Shown in pieces: positions 30,880 through 40,841 of a DNA stretch of 51,778 nucleotides (position 1 is its first letter; each line of letters opens with the position of its first letter). The stretch is from a bacterium. Lineage in GTDB: Bacteria; Hydrothermota; UBA3073; JACQXS01. The position numbers and the translations under genes are program-made. The notes under the pieces were generated by a model, which was given only the letters and a program-made list of their open reading frames with translations, did not search any database and was not told the DNA's origin. Where the stretch lies: the NCBI GenBank assembly GCA_030605695.1, contig JAUWHX010000022.1, positions 1 through 51,778 of the forward strand, written 5' to 3'.

Positions 30880-33372
30880 CTATTTCAGCAGAAGTGCCTT
30901 TTTTGTGGCAATATACTTACCAACTTGTAATCTGTAAAAATAGATTCCATTTGAAACCTTGTTTCTACTACTACCACTGCCATCCCAGGGAACTACATAG
31001 CTACCAGGTTTTTTCTTTTCGTTGACTAAAGTTCTGACAAGCTTGCCAGTTATATCATAAACTTTTAACTCAACTGGAAGTGGAATGCCAAATTCCCCTG
31101 CTTTCCCGGGTATTGAGTATCTCACAGTAGTAGAATTAATAAATGGATTCGGATAACTCTGATGAAGTCCAAACTTGTATATTTTTCCACGAGCCTTTAC
31201 CTGCATAGGTCCATGCCATTCTATTTTACCACTCTCGTCAACATCTCCAAGCCTATACCAATAAGTCATACCGTTTACTATAAGCGTATCAATCCAGATA
31301 TATGTATTAGGACCACAACCCTCTGCTAATAAAGTTGCTCTTTCAATGTAATTACTATCCTTTAAGGAACGTTCAATTACCCAGTGACTGTTGTTTATCT
31401 CACATTCTGTCATCCATGTCAATTGTATGTAATTATCGTGCCCAATAGCATCAAAGCTAACAAGTTCAACTGCATAAGACGCAAGGCATCCAACTGTTAT
31501 ACCAAATTCCTTTGTGGCATCCATATTGGCTATAACCATTATTGTATCACAGCCATCTCTTACTCTAATTGTCTGGTATATATCATCTTCTCTTATGTTG
31601 TCTGCTTTGCTTGTAGTTGTCTTTACATATGCTTCACCTTTATATATTCCAGTATTTGTACCAGTCTCAATAAGAGCAACTGCAATTCCATCCGGATACA
31701 CACTGGATTTAAGAATCACAACTGTGGCCTCACGCAAATTAGTGTTCCTATCTGTCCCTTGCACTTGCAGATAAAGAGTATCTCCAGACTTAAGTGAATC
31801 CACTGTCCCTGAATAACTCTTATTCCAGTTCTGAACCCACTCAACTGTGGTCGGCTCACCAGGAACTCCAATACCGGAAGATATCATGTTTGCAAGCCAA
31901 GGGTTATGGTCATTTGTCCCTTCAATTAGAGTAGATATATCTTCACCATTTGTAACCCACCAATAGTTCTTCTCAATTTGTATCTCAGCACTCGTATTTT
32001 CAATCTCTGCATCTTCATCTCCTCCCGTCTGATAGGTATTATAATAAACATGCGAAGAACAAATTGAAATCCCACTGCTCGTTGTATAAACACACCCAGA
32101 TTTTGCATCCCCTGTATTCCCATTATCAACAATGAAACAACTGTCAATATCTGGACTTGAGGAAGCACCATTGTAAATCGCACCACCGTAGTCTCCCTTA
32201 TTACAACTTATCACACATTTCCTGAGTGTGCATGCTGAAGGGTCAGCAGCAGTCCCCCAAAGCAAAAGTCCGCCACCATAATAAGCAGTATTATTTGTAA
32301 TTATGTTATCCTTAAATGCGGTGCATGATTTCCCAAGGTAAAGGCCTCCTCCTTCGTCAGATGCCGAGTTGTTCTTTATCAAGTTGCCTGTGAATATAGG
32401 ACAAGGATTCAGGTCAGCAGTTACTAATATATAAACTCCGCCACCATGGCCATAGTGGTGCCCACAACCTGAGCCACCATCAGCTGAGTTATCTTTTATT
32501 GTGTTTCCTGTGAATGTAGGAGCACTATTTGCATCAGCAGTACTTATTAAAATATAGACTCCGCCTCCATAGGCATAGTGGTGTCCATTATTATCCCCTC
32601 CGGTAGTTGAATTGTTCTCTATTATGTTATTTGTAAGTATGGGAGTAAAATTTGGGTCGTTCAGTAAAATATAAAGTCCGCCACCATAGGCGTACTGGTG
32701 CCCGCAACCTGAAACACCAATAGCCGAATTGCCTTTTATTGTATTTCCTGTGAGCGTGGGAGAAGAGTTGAAGATATAAATTCCACCACCATAGGCATGC
32801 CTCCAGTTGTTACATGTCGGACCAACATCAGCCGAGTTATCTTCTATTGTATTTCCTGTAATTGTAGGGGCTCCGCCGGAGATGTAAATTCCACCACCAT
32901 AGGCATTTAAGCTATTAGTAGCTGAGTTGTCCTTTATTATATTATCTTTAACTGTAGGTGAGGAATTATTCACGATGTGAATTCCACCACCATACCTATT
33001 AAACCCAGTTCCAGTTGCATTGCCCTGTGTTATTGTAAATCCATCAATAACTGTTCCATTCCCTACCCCACTACAATATATTACATGATATGAATGAGAA
33101 CCGCAACCCGCATTATTACAACCACTTAAGATGCAATTAGTTGCCCCATCAGCACTCTTCAAAATTACACCATTCTTCATCGTGATACCATTTGTGCCTA
33201 TACTCTTTGCATAATAAGTCCCATTATGCACCATCACGGTATCACCAGAAGAACAAGCATTTATGGTTGTCTGTATCCCTGAAGCTCCATCTCCTTCATA
33301 CACATCCGTTGTTATACCCATACTCACAACTGGCAAACAAATTGCCATACTAATTAAAAGTTCCCTTTTCAT
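30880..33372 (-). CDS. Secreted right-handed beta-helix repeat protein with C-terminal sorting domain
   Basis: The 830-residue protein has a signal peptide (about 1-18), a beta-helix built from six or seven imperfect repeats of 35-45 residues (pattern Y-G-G-G-I/V-Y-I...P-x-x-T-G-N-x-I-x-x-N-S-A, roughly residues 120-370), a beta-sandwich middle region and a FlgD-like/T9SS-type sorting domain at the C-terminus (S-Y-P-N-P-F, V-Y-D-I-T-G-K-L-V-R-T-L, N-G-I-Y-F-Y-R-L). Such proteins are surface-displayed adhesins or polysaccharide-binding or degrading proteins; no catalytic site could be assigned. The ribosome site is AAGGAGGAA. Confidence 0.88.
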   Translation of the reverse strand: MKRELLISMAICLPVVSMGITTDVYEGDGASGIQTTINACSSGDTVMVHNGTYYAKSIGTNGITMKNGVILKSADGATNCILSGCNNAGCGSHSYHVIYCSGVGNGTVIDGFTITQGNATGTGFNRYGGGIHIVNNSSPTVKDNIIKDNSATNSLNAYGGGIYISGGAPTITGNTIEDNSADVGPTCNNWRHAYGGGIYIFNSSPTLTGNTIKGNSAIGVSGCGHQYAYGGGLYILLNDPNFTPILTNNIIENNSTTGGDNNGHHYAYGGGVYILISTADANSAPTFTGNTIKDNSADGGSGCGHHYGHGGGVYILVTADLNPCPIFTGNLIKNNSASDEGGGLYLGKSCTAFKDNIITNNTAYYGGGLLLWGTAADPSACTLRKCVISCNKGDYGGAIYNGASSSPDIDSCFIVDNGNTGDAKSGCVYTTSSGISICSSHVYYNTYQTGGDEDAEIENTSAEIQIEKNYWWVTNGEDISTLIEGTNDHNPWLANMISSGIGVPGEPTTVEWVQNWNKSYSGTVDSLKSGDTLYLQVQGTDRNTNLREATVVILKSSVYPDGIAVALIETGTNTGIYKGEAYVKTTTSKADNIREDDIYQTIRVRDGCDTIMVIANMDATKEFGITVGCLASYAVELVSFDAIGHDNYIQLTWMTECEINNSHWVIERSLKDSNYIERATLLAEGCGPNTYIWIDTLIVNGMTYWYRLGDVDESGKIEWHGPMQVKARGKIYKFGLHQSYPNPFINSTTVRYSIPGKAGEFGIPLPVELKVYDITGKLVRTLVNEKKKPGSYVVPWDGSGSSRNKVSNGIYFYRLQVGKYIATKKALLLK

Positions 33373-33431
33373 TTTTTCCTCCTTGTTTTCTATCGTTGGA
33401 AAAATGAAAAATAGGGAAAAAGGGAAAAACT

Positions 33432-33818
33432 CTATTTTCTCTCATCTGTTTTCTGTTCTATCCTCCGCACATCAACCTTAAAACCAGCAAAATTAACCAA
33501 AAGACCTATCTCTTTATCCATAGCTCTTAAGTGAGCTCTGACTCTGGCATATTCTTTTTTGTTTATCCTTTCAATTACTTCAACTTCTAATAGAAGTTTC
33601 TCTTCTATCATAAAATCTAAACAATGAGTCCCAACAAATATATCGTGATGATGTACCGAGATTTCCTTTTCAGCCTCAAAACTAATCCTCTCCTCACGGA
33701 AATAGTTCTCAAGTGCATGACAATAGAGCTTCTTGTCAAAACCAGGTCCAAGGTCTTTATGCACTTTTACACAGCAACCTATAACTTTATTAATCAACTT
33801 CTCTATCTCTCTTTCCAT
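33432..33818 (-). CDS. GxxExxY-like protein, probably inactive
   Basis: The 128-residue protein resembles the GxxExxY family (PF13366), a PD-(D/E)xK-like fold: V-H-K-D-L-G-P-G-F near residue 22, then a strand-rich core ending K-E-I-G-L-L-V-N-F. The naming motif is altered (G-F-D-K-K-L-Y, Lys in place of Glu), and the expected E-x-K pair reads L-L-E-V-E-V. No Shine-Dalgarno sequence is seen; the ATG lies 9 nt after the FG-GAP gene stop. The family's role is unknown; these small genes often follow repeats or mobile sequences. Confidence 0.8.
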   Translation of the reverse strand: MEREIEKLINKVIGCCVKVHKDLGPGFDKKLYCHALENYFREERISFEAEKEISVHHHDIFVGTHCLDFMIEEKLLLEVEVIERINKKEYARVRAHLRAMDKEIGLLVNFAGFKVDVRRIEQKTDERK

Positions 33819-33827
33819 TAGCTGTAA

Positions 33828-35675
33828 TTATAACTTTATAAACTTCAAACTCCTGCTACCTCCCGTGTAATGTAAAATTGCAAAGTACACTCCTGCTTTT
33901 TCACTTATTTCAAATATATGCACGCCGGAAGGCAAATATCCATTAAATACATTCTTTGTCAACATTCCCGCAACATTGTAAATTTCCAATGAGACTTTGT
34001 CCTCACGAGAAAGCTCCAAAATAAGCTTCTTATTATTTGAAAACATTAACTTTGCATTTTGATATTTGATATTTGCTTTTTCTTCTATCTCTGTTGAACT
34101 ACAATCATAACTCAGCCACACTTTATAGAGAACGGCTATATCATTATCACCTTTAAGTTCTGCCTTATATTGAAACATTCGCATATCATTAAGTCCTACT
34201 GAAAAACTATCCACTACAGAAGGAATTCCCACTGTGACTACAGAATGAGGTCCATCCCAGGGCTTACCTGCAATATCAGCACTATCTACTCCAGCTTTCC
34301 AATAAAAAGCCAAACTTGTATCACTCGGAATACAAGCTTCATACCCAAAATATTTCAAACTGCATGCACTACTACTTGAAAGTTCAAGTATAGAAGACTC
34401 AAGCCATCCTAAGCTCGCAAACGACTCAAGCATCTGATTTTCATAAACTATATGCTTGCCACGATGAGTTACTAATAAATCTATGCTTGGAAGACACTTG
34501 TTACATAAAGAGGCCGCATATACCCAATGAGATGAGTTATTTGGTATATCGTCGTCTATAGGATAAAGAGTAAATGTTAAAAGGTTTAATGTGTCCTGAC
34601 AGAACCATCCCACTTTTGAATGAGTACCTGCTATATCAGGAAATCCATCCAGATTTATATCACGAGCTATTGCTCCATCCATATATGAATTAGAGGCATC
34701 TTCTACTAACAACATACTATCAAAGTTTGTTCCTGTGCTATCGTTAAGCAATGCATAAAACCCATAAGGTGAGTAGTATTGATTTCCACATACCAAATCT
34801 ATATCACCATCCATATCTATATCTGATGGCCATGCTCCATCAAACTCCTCTCCGGATCCTGCCCAGTAGTCAGCATGAAAAGATTCTGTGAAGTGTCCCG
34901 TTCCGTCATTGAGGAAGATATAAGTAGTGTAATTGACAGAATAGATATCTGGGAATCCATCATTGTTGAAATCTGCCGAATAAACTCTCCAACCCTCATA
35001 ATCGGAAAAGTCTTTTACAATCTCTTTTTTGAAAGCCTGACTCCCAGTTGTGTCACGGAAAAGATAGATATCCCCGTAATATTTGCTTTCAGCATTGTCA
35101 ACAGCTATAACATCAATATCTCCATCAAGCTCCACATCTACTGCTGATACCCTATGATAACCTATTGAAGCGTCCAAAGAATGATATGTCCAGGAAGGGT
35201 TTTCATACCATCCTACACCGATTTTTTTCGTTGCTACTAATACATCTATATCGTTATCTTTATCAATATCGCAGGGATAAACGCATGGAGCTGTTGCTCC
35301 TCCATCATCTGCGGGACCTATTACATTCTTAGAGAATCCATACCAGCCATTGTGCTTATACCACACTACTTCGTCCTTTGTATGAGCAACTAAATCCTTT
35401 ATACCATCCATATCTATATCTGCAGGCATAAGACCTTGAGCGAACTTTCTTACTGAAGCAGCTCCACCGCTTTCCACCGTGTGTTTTAACCAGGAGGTAT
35501 AGTCCCAACTGGTAGCTACAAGAGAAACCTGCCCTTCAGTAGCTGCAGTTATGCTATCACTTGCATAATATCGAGTTCCCCAGTTATCCACCGGGCACAG
35601 AACACCTGCTCCTCCCATCCAATCTGTCTGCTCAACCATAGTCCCAACAAGCATTAAATATATTATATAATGCAT
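33828..35675 (-). CDS. Secreted FG-GAP/VCBS-repeat protein with C-terminal sorting domain
   Basis: The 615-residue protein has a short hydrophobic N-terminus (signal-like, 1-14), then repeated D-I-D-x-D-G-x-x-D-L/I segments (calcium-binding FG-GAP/VCBS beta-propeller blades), for example A-D-I-D-M-D-G-I-K-D-L, C-D-I-D-K-D-N-D-I-D and S-D-I-D-M-D-G-D-I-D, about six or seven blades over residues 75-400. The C-terminus has the FlgD-like fold with L-E-I-Y-N-V-A-G-M-L-T-K-N-V and a strand-rich end. It is likely a surface-anchored or secreted recognition protein. The ribosome site is AGGAGGGGAT. Confidence 0.87.
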   Translation of the reverse strand: MHYIIYLMLVGTMVEQTDWMGGAGVLCPVDNWGTRYYASDSITAATEGQVSLVATSWDYTSWLKHTVESGGAASVRKFAQGLMPADIDMDGIKDLVAHTKDEVVWYKHNGWYGFSKNVIGPADDGGATAPCVYPCDIDKDNDIDVLVATKKIGVGWYENPSWTYHSLDASIGYHRVSAVDVELDGDIDVIAVDNAESKYYGDIYLFRDTTGSQAFKKEIVKDFSDYEGWRVYSADFNNDGFPDIYSVNYTTYIFLNDGTGHFTESFHADYWAGSGEEFDGAWPSDIDMDGDIDLVCGNQYYSPYGFYALLNDSTGTNFDSMLLVEDASNSYMDGAIARDINLDGFPDIAGTHSKVGWFCQDTLNLLTFTLYPIDDDIPNNSSHWVYAASLCNKCLPSIDLLVTHRGKHIVYENQMLESFASLGWLESSILELSSSSACSLKYFGYEACIPSDTSLAFYWKAGVDSADIAGKPWDGPHSVVTVGIPSVVDSFSVGLNDMRMFQYKAELKGDNDIAVLYKVWLSYDCSSTEIEEKANIKYQNAKLMFSNNKKLILELSREDKVSLEIYNVAGMLTKNVFNGYLPSGVHIFEISEKAGVYFAILHYTGGSRSLKFIKL

Positions 35676-35739
35676 ATCCCCTCCTAAGTTGAAAGTATTG
35701 TATTTTCCTTGTCTATTTCGAAATTCAAATCAATCAATG

Positions 35740-37341
35740 TTATTTCAAGATAGTTAACTTCTGAATCGCTGTATAATTAGAAGTCTCAAGCTTCAGGAAG
35801 TAAAGTCCGCTTGGCACCTCTTTGCCTGAACAATTTCTACCATTCCATACTTTATTATAGTATCCCGGTTCTTGTGTTGCATCTACTATTGTGGTTACAA
35901 GTTTTCCAGTAATATCATATATTCTCAGAAAGACTTTTGTAGCTTCAGGCAGTTGATAACAAATAGTAACTGTTCTCCTTGCCGGATTTGGATAACTCTG
36001 AGAAAGCCCATATACTTTTAGAGATGAGGATGTTTCTTCTATCCCGGTTGGGTGAAGAGTGTCACAACAATCATTGAGGTCATCTCCACTTAGCTTACAG
36101 TTATAGCAGGCACAATGCTTGGATACCTCTGCCGAAGGAAATTTCCCAGGATTACAACACGACCCTACATCCAACACATTAAAACAGGAGCAATTTAACG
36201 TATCTACACTGTAATATCCATCTCCGTCATAGTCATAATAAACTGATACAAGGTTATTACAGTTGTAAGAACAAGTAAAATTGCTTCCACTGAGGTCAAC
36301 AACATTTTCACAACAATTACTATCGTAGGTAACGGGATGCCCGGAACAGATGTATACATCCCCCTCTTGATTGTTGCATAATGTATTACCTACAATATGA
36401 GCATTTGAACCATCTGGATTGCAAACTATACCAACACCTCTTGTTGTCCCTTTATCACAGGGGTCCATCAATGCACCGTTCTTGTTTCCTATTATGGTGT
36501 TACATCTGATAGTATCATGAGATGCTCTCACGAAAATCCCAGGTCCTATGTTCTCTGCAATGTAGTTATACTCAATTGTCCAGTAATCTGTCCTTACGCA
36601 CTTCAACCTAATTCCTCCTCCCTGATATTTCAACCCTTCTCCCTGCGTTATACTTATTCCATTTTTTATCACATTGTTATAAGCAATATAGTTATACTTG
36701 CAATGCTTCTTCGAACAGATACCCGCACCTTCGTTGCTGTGAATATTATTGCAAGTTATCCTATTGTAATCACTGTCGTTTAAGAGTCTTATCCCATGCC
36801 CACCGGCAGAACCCTGCCTATGCGACGAACCTGTATTCCTATAAATATCGTTCTGATTTATTATGCAATGGGTTGTCTGCTTTACCAGATAGATACCGTA
36901 TGTTTTACCATTTCCATTTCCTCCATTATCGTGCACCGCACAACTCTTTATAGTATCGTTCTCTGCAGGCCCCTGTATCACAATCCCATGACAGAAACCT
37001 GTAACCTCTAAATTCTTTATGCTTGCATTATTATAACCGGCTATATCGACAACCCCACAGGCACAGTCCGTAGGAGAATCCTCATCATTGCAGGCAGAAC
37101 AATCTGTGGAGCTACCTATTATCGCATATCCATCTCCATCAATAGTAATGCTATTTGCTCCTATAATTATTCCATGACTTCCCGCACTGCAAGTTAGGTC
37201 TTGAGTTAGGTAGTACCGTTCGCCTGATACACTTGCAGTAAAGGGAATACTTGTTATCTCCGTGTCTGCATTTGCCCTTCCCACCATCCCAATTAAAAAC
37301 ACCACTATTCCCATCATAACCATTAAGTTTTTCTTTTCCAT
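35740..37341 (-). CDS. Secreted right-handed beta-helix (NosD-like) protein with C-terminal sorting domain
   Basis: The 533-residue product is read from ATG 37339-37341 with GGAGG upstream (a start nine codons earlier would span it). It has a signal peptide (about 1-26, ending A-N-A-D) and a NosD/PbH1-type helix (about 45-330) with N-x-I-x-x-N steps such as N-D-I-Y-R-N-T-G, N-N-I-H-S-N-E-G and N-Y-I-A-E-N-I-G. A cysteine-rich stretch follows (about 345-430), then a FlgD-like sorting domain (I-Y-D-I-T-G-K-L-V-T-T-I, P-S-G-L-Y-F-L-K-L). The cysteines suggest disulfides outside the cell. No pectinolytic residues can be named. Confidence 0.88.
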   Translation of the reverse strand: MEKKNLMVMMGIVVFLIGMVGRANADTEITSIPFTASVSGERYYLTQDLTCSAGSHGIIIGANSITIDGDGYAIIGSSTDCSACNDEDSPTDCACGVVDIAGYNNASIKNLEVTGFCHGIVIQGPAENDTIKSCAVHDNGGNGNGKTYGIYLVKQTTHCIINQNDIYRNTGSSHRQGSAGGHGIRLLNDSDYNRITCNNIHSNEGAGICSKKHCKYNYIAYNNVIKNGISITQGEGLKYQGGGIRLKCVRTDYWTIEYNYIAENIGPGIFVRASHDTIRCNTIIGNKNGALMDPCDKGTTRGVGIVCNPDGSNAHIVGNTLCNNQEGDVYICSGHPVTYDSNCCENVVDLSGSNFTCSYNCNNLVSVYYDYDGDGYYSVDTLNCSCFNVLDVGSCCNPGKFPSAEVSKHCACYNCKLSGDDLNDCCDTLHPTGIEETSSSLKVYGLSQSYPNPARRTVTICYQLPEATKVFLRIYDITGKLVTTIVDATQEPGYYNKVWNGRNCSGKEVPSGLYFLKLETSNYTAIQKLTILK

Positions 37342-37406
37342 TTGGCTTCCTCCTTTCTTTGTCAGCAAAATTATTGCTTAAATAAATTCTATCTACTAAC
37401 CTCTAT

Positions 37407-38669
37407 CTACTGAACCAATAATATCTTCTCAATTACAGTATTGTTTCCAATCCTGAGTTGGTAAAAATAGACTCCACCACTCACTCTATTTCCCTTATTA
37501 TCTTTTCCATTCCACATTATGGTGATTGGTAATTGGTGATTGGTAATCGGTAAAATCTTAACCAACTGTCCTGCCAAATCATAAATACAGATGTCAGATG
37601 TCAGATTACAGATGTCAGATTTATTTCTACTTCCTGTTCTCTGAATTCTGATTTCTGTTTTCTGGGTGAACGGATTCGGATATGCCTCCATAGTAGTCAT
37701 TCTCTTGGCTTCACTGCCTGCAATTTCCTCTACTCCCGTTGACGGAGTAAACTCTTCATTTTTATCCAAAGGATCTCCATTTTCATCGAACCCAGCTATA
37801 GCATAAATTTTCCCGTTCGCTTCAACAACTGCAAGATGGCTCCTTGGTGTTGGCATAAAGGTGTCAGCCGACCAGGAATTTGTAGCCGGGTCATATACTT
37901 CGTTTGTTCCCGGCCACCCCGTTCCATCAAATCCTCCGATAACATATATTTTTCCATCAACCACAGCACTTCCTAACCAGTATCTTGCTGTCGGCATATC
38001 TGTTTTAGTCGTCCATGAATCGCCAGCCGGGTCATATTCTTCAACTGTAGGTAGGGAATTTGTCCCATCAAATCCTCCAATAACATATATCTTTCCCTCA
38101 ACCACAGAAGCTGTGAGAGCTACCCTTGCTCCTCCTGACATAGGAGACTTGATTGTCCAAGAATCGTTAGCAGGGTCATATTCCTCAACACCAGCAAAGA
38201 AGCCAGTACTATCATGTCCACCAATAACATATATCTTCTCATTAACTACACCAACTGCAGCACCATATCTCTCTGTAGGCATAGGTTTTTTGGATACCCA
38301 TGAATTATCAACTGGATTATACGCTTCATTATCTCTCAAGACTATCGTGGCATGTGATTGAGCGCCTCCGATAACATATATCTTTCCATTGACCGCAGCA
38401 GCTACAGGTCCCATTCCCCTTCCTGTTGGCATATTAGCTTTAAGAACCCACGAGTCACTATTGGGATTATATTTGTAATTCTTGCGAGTTCCCTGCTGCG
38501 AGCATGGTCCACCTCCAATAATATAGATTTCACCATCCAATTCTGTTCCCGAAGGTACCTTTTTTGCTATTGGCACAGGAGTCTTTGCTTCCCATTGCCC
38601 TGCGTTTGCTTCTGCTATTACCCATATAGCAATAGCACTTACACATAATGCTTTTATCCACTTTTGCAT
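37407..38669 (-). CDS. Secreted Kelch-repeat protein with C-terminal sorting domain
   Basis: The 420-residue protein has a signal peptide (1-23, ending A-N-A-G) and six Kelch blades (about 30-320), each with G-x-I-Y-V-I-G-G and E-x-Y-D-P-x-x-x-S-W, forming a single beta-propeller. A FlgD-like sorting domain (about 335-420) ends Y-F-Y-Q-L-R-I-G. The DNA of that domain contains three separate heptanucleotide repeat tracts read in frame (37523-37664). It is probably a surface binding protein; the ligand is unknown. AAAGGAGGCAG precedes the ATG. Confidence 0.9.
   Translation of the reverse strand: MQKWIKALCVSAIAIWVIAEANAGQWEAKTPVPIAKKVPSGTELDGEIYIIGGGPCSQQGTRKNYKYNPNSDSWVLKANMPTGRGMGPVAAAVNGKIYVIGGAQSHATIVLRDNEAYNPVDNSWVSKKPMPTERYGAAVGVVNEKIYVIGGHDSTGFFAGVEEYDPANDSWTIKSPMSGGARVALTASVVEGKIYVIGGFDGTNSLPTVEEYDPAGDSWTTKTDMPTARYWLGSAVVDGKIYVIGGFDGTGWPGTNEVYDPATNSWSADTFMPTPRSHLAVVEANGKIYAIAGFDENGDPLDKNEEFTPSTGVEEIAGSEAKRMTTMEAYPNPFTQKTEIRIQRTGSRNKSDICNLTSDICIYDLAGQLVKILPITNHQLPITIMWNGKDNKGNRVSGGVYFYQLRIGNNTVIEKILLVQ
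37523..37664. repeat. Three heptanucleotide repeat tracts inside the Kelch gene
   Basis: On plus: 37523-37550 is TGATTGG/TAATTGG/TGATTGG/TAATCGG; 37587-37621 is five units of TACAGAT or GTCAGAT; 37630-37664 is CTTCCTG/TTCTCTG/AATTCTG/ATTTCTG/TTTTCTG. Each tract is an exact multiple of 7 nt, with units differing between tracts. All three lie in the coding region of the sorting domain without breaking the frame. Confidence 0.85.
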
Positions 38670-38762
38670 CTCTGCCTCCTTTTTTTCAACTCTCCGACCT
38701 AAAATTTATAAAGACCATCTTCTCAGTTCCTTACTATTACATTCGTAAAATATCACCTCCTT

Positions 38763-40841
38763 TTAAAACTTTAATTTAATACCGCTTTTAAATGCAGTTT
38801 TTGATAGCTCTTTCAAACCCCATTCTGCGTATGTTCCATTAATAACATCCTTCATAGCGACAAAGACATGAGCATATTTAGTAATGGCTTTGTTGACTTT
38901 AATATGCACAATAGAATAACTCGCTAATTCCTCAAGTTCGTCAGGAATAACGCAACCGCATCCTCCGGGCTCAACATAATAGCCATATCTCTTTCCTATA
39001 TATTCACCTCTCAGGTTTATTCCCAGACCGTACCGACGAAGTTTGTATTCCAATTCCAGATTCAATTTATGCCGTGGATTATAAAAAAGTTCCTCCTTTG
39101 TTTCTTTATCTTTGGCATCAAGCCAGGTATATCCTAATCTTCCTCCCAGCCACTCTTTAAACTGTCCACAAACCGCAAACTCTACTCCTTGACCATAAGA
39201 TTCGGCTATATTTTCATAACTATGTATAGGATAAGGGATAAAATCATACCCCATCTTAGTCTCACCTGTATCGTATGTTTCTATCAGGTCTTTAATGTCA
39301 TTTCGGAAATAAGTCACACGAATAATTCTATAATTCACTCCTAATTGATAGCCTATAGATTTTTCTGGCTTCAAATCGGGATTTGCTCTTAGCCAACGAT
39401 TCCTTTTAAAATAATCATCAGTATAAAGGTGACTTATTGGAGGAGACTTAAACGCCTTACCAACCGAACCCTTCAATTTAAGGTTTTCAGTTAATCTATA
39501 AACCAATCCTACATTAGGATTGACCTCTCTACCCCATTCACTGTGATAATCTATACGAGTGCCTATTGTCAGGCTGAAAGGACGAAAATCCATTTCATCC
39601 TGAGCAAATAAACTATTGGTAGCATGCGATGTATCAAACCGAGATGGAAAAATATGTTCCTCTTTGAAATAGTTATAACCGACCGTAAGCAAATGCAGAT
39701 TTTTAACTGACTGGTGATAATTTAACTCTGCCTCATAATTATTGTAATTAACATCAATCTCCGTATATCCTCCTTTATACCAAAACCGACTATAGTGAAA
39801 CAAAGATGCTCTCAGCTTTAATTTAGAGGTTTTGCTTGTTTTCCATTCCCACAAAGAATTGAGACTATATCTTTTCTGCTCAAGAGGGTCTATCATCTGC
39901 TCCCGCTCAAAATAACCTGATTTCAGAGCAAACTTAAAAATAGAAGAAAAGTTATATCCTAAACTTGCCCGGACCATCCGGTCCTTAAATTTGTCCCACT
40001 CTGGCTCTAAACCATCAGATTCTTTATCCGTATAATTTAAAAAATATCCAAACTTGCCTATTTTACTTCCTTGACTCAATTTGTAAATCCTGGTATCATA
40101 AGTCCCCATCACAGCGGTTGCTGAACCCATAAGTTTGTTGGGAGTAGCCCTCGTAATTACATTGATTACACCTGACATAGCATCACTTCCATAAAGGGCA
40201 GAAGCAGGACCTTTGATTACTTCCACTCTCTCAATCATCTCCACAGGATACTGAGATAGGTCAACAGAATATTTGGGTCCACCATGAAGTCTTTGCCCAT
40301 CCAATAATACCAGAGCATATTGTGGGCTAAGCCCATGAAGTTTAACGCCCCCCCTGGACCATCCAAACCCGCCTTGAGCATTCACTCCAGGAAGATGCTT
40401 CACTGCCTCAAAAGCCGTCTCAACATTTGCTAACTCAATCTCTTCCTTCGTAACTACATTTGCTGATACTGGAATATCGCTGAGAAGACGCTCTGTTTTG
40501 GTAGCCGTAACAATAACCTCTCCCATCGGAATTGCAGTGGAACGCAGTTCCATATTAAGAGTGAGAACTCCATCAACAAAAAGCTCAACTCTCCTGCTCA
40601 CACTCTTATATCCAACTACTGATGCTATAACCCTATATTTGCCACATGGAACATCAGGAATGAAGTAGTATCCACTATCATCGGTTGCCGCACCAAATGA
40701 TGTTCCTTCAATTAAGATATTAACTCCAGTGAGTGGTTTTCCATTCACATCAAGCACTTTTCCTTCAATTCTGCAACGAGCGTATGCTGATGCTGTCAAT
40801 AGAATCACCAAAAATATGATGAATTGTATTCGTTTAGCCAT
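38763..40841 (-). CDS. TonB-dependent outer-membrane receptor 2
   Basis: The 692-residue product starts at ATG 40839-40841, overlapping the FmdE gene end by 8 nt; another ATG six codons upstream is possible. It has a signal peptide, a carboxypeptidase-regulatory-like domain (R-I-E-G-K-V-L-D-V-N-G-K-P-L-T-G-V), a plug with G-P-A-S-A-L-Y-G-S-D-A-M-S-G-V-I-N-V-I-T and a full barrel ending in a terminal Phe. The plug has no cysteines, unlike the receptor at 16173-18593. A G-G-C-G-C-V-I-P-D loop lies late in the barrel. Position after Fur, FeoAB and flavodoxin points to an iron-complex ligand (inference). Confidence 0.92.
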   Translation of the reverse strand: MAKRIQFIIFLVILLTASAYARCRIEGKVLDVNGKPLTGVNILIEGTSFGAATDDSGYYFIPDVPCGKYRVIASVVGYKSVSRRVELFVDGVLTLNMELRSTAIPMGEVIVTATKTERLLSDIPVSANVVTKEEIELANVETAFEAVKHLPGVNAQGGFGWSRGGVKLHGLSPQYALVLLDGQRLHGGPKYSVDLSQYPVEMIERVEVIKGPASALYGSDAMSGVINVITRATPNKLMGSATAVMGTYDTRIYKLSQGSKIGKFGYFLNYTDKESDGLEPEWDKFKDRMVRASLGYNFSSIFKFALKSGYFEREQMIDPLEQKRYSLNSLWEWKTSKTSKLKLRASLFHYSRFWYKGGYTEIDVNYNNYEAELNYHQSVKNLHLLTVGYNYFKEEHIFPSRFDTSHATNSLFAQDEMDFRPFSLTIGTRIDYHSEWGREVNPNVGLVYRLTENLKLKGSVGKAFKSPPISHLYTDDYFKRNRWLRANPDLKPEKSIGYQLGVNYRIIRVTYFRNDIKDLIETYDTGETKMGYDFIPYPIHSYENIAESYGQGVEFAVCGQFKEWLGGRLGYTWLDAKDKETKEELFYNPRHKLNLELEYKLRRYGLGINLRGEYIGKRYGYYVEPGGCGCVIPDELEELASYSIVHIKVNKAITKYAHVFVAMKDVINGTYAEWGLKELSKTAFKSGIKLKF

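Noticed and set aside
32420-32930. CRISPR-like regular repeats
   Set aside because: The repeats are long, imperfect and in frame with the beta-helix protein; no constant-length repeat/spacer pattern and no cas gene is present.
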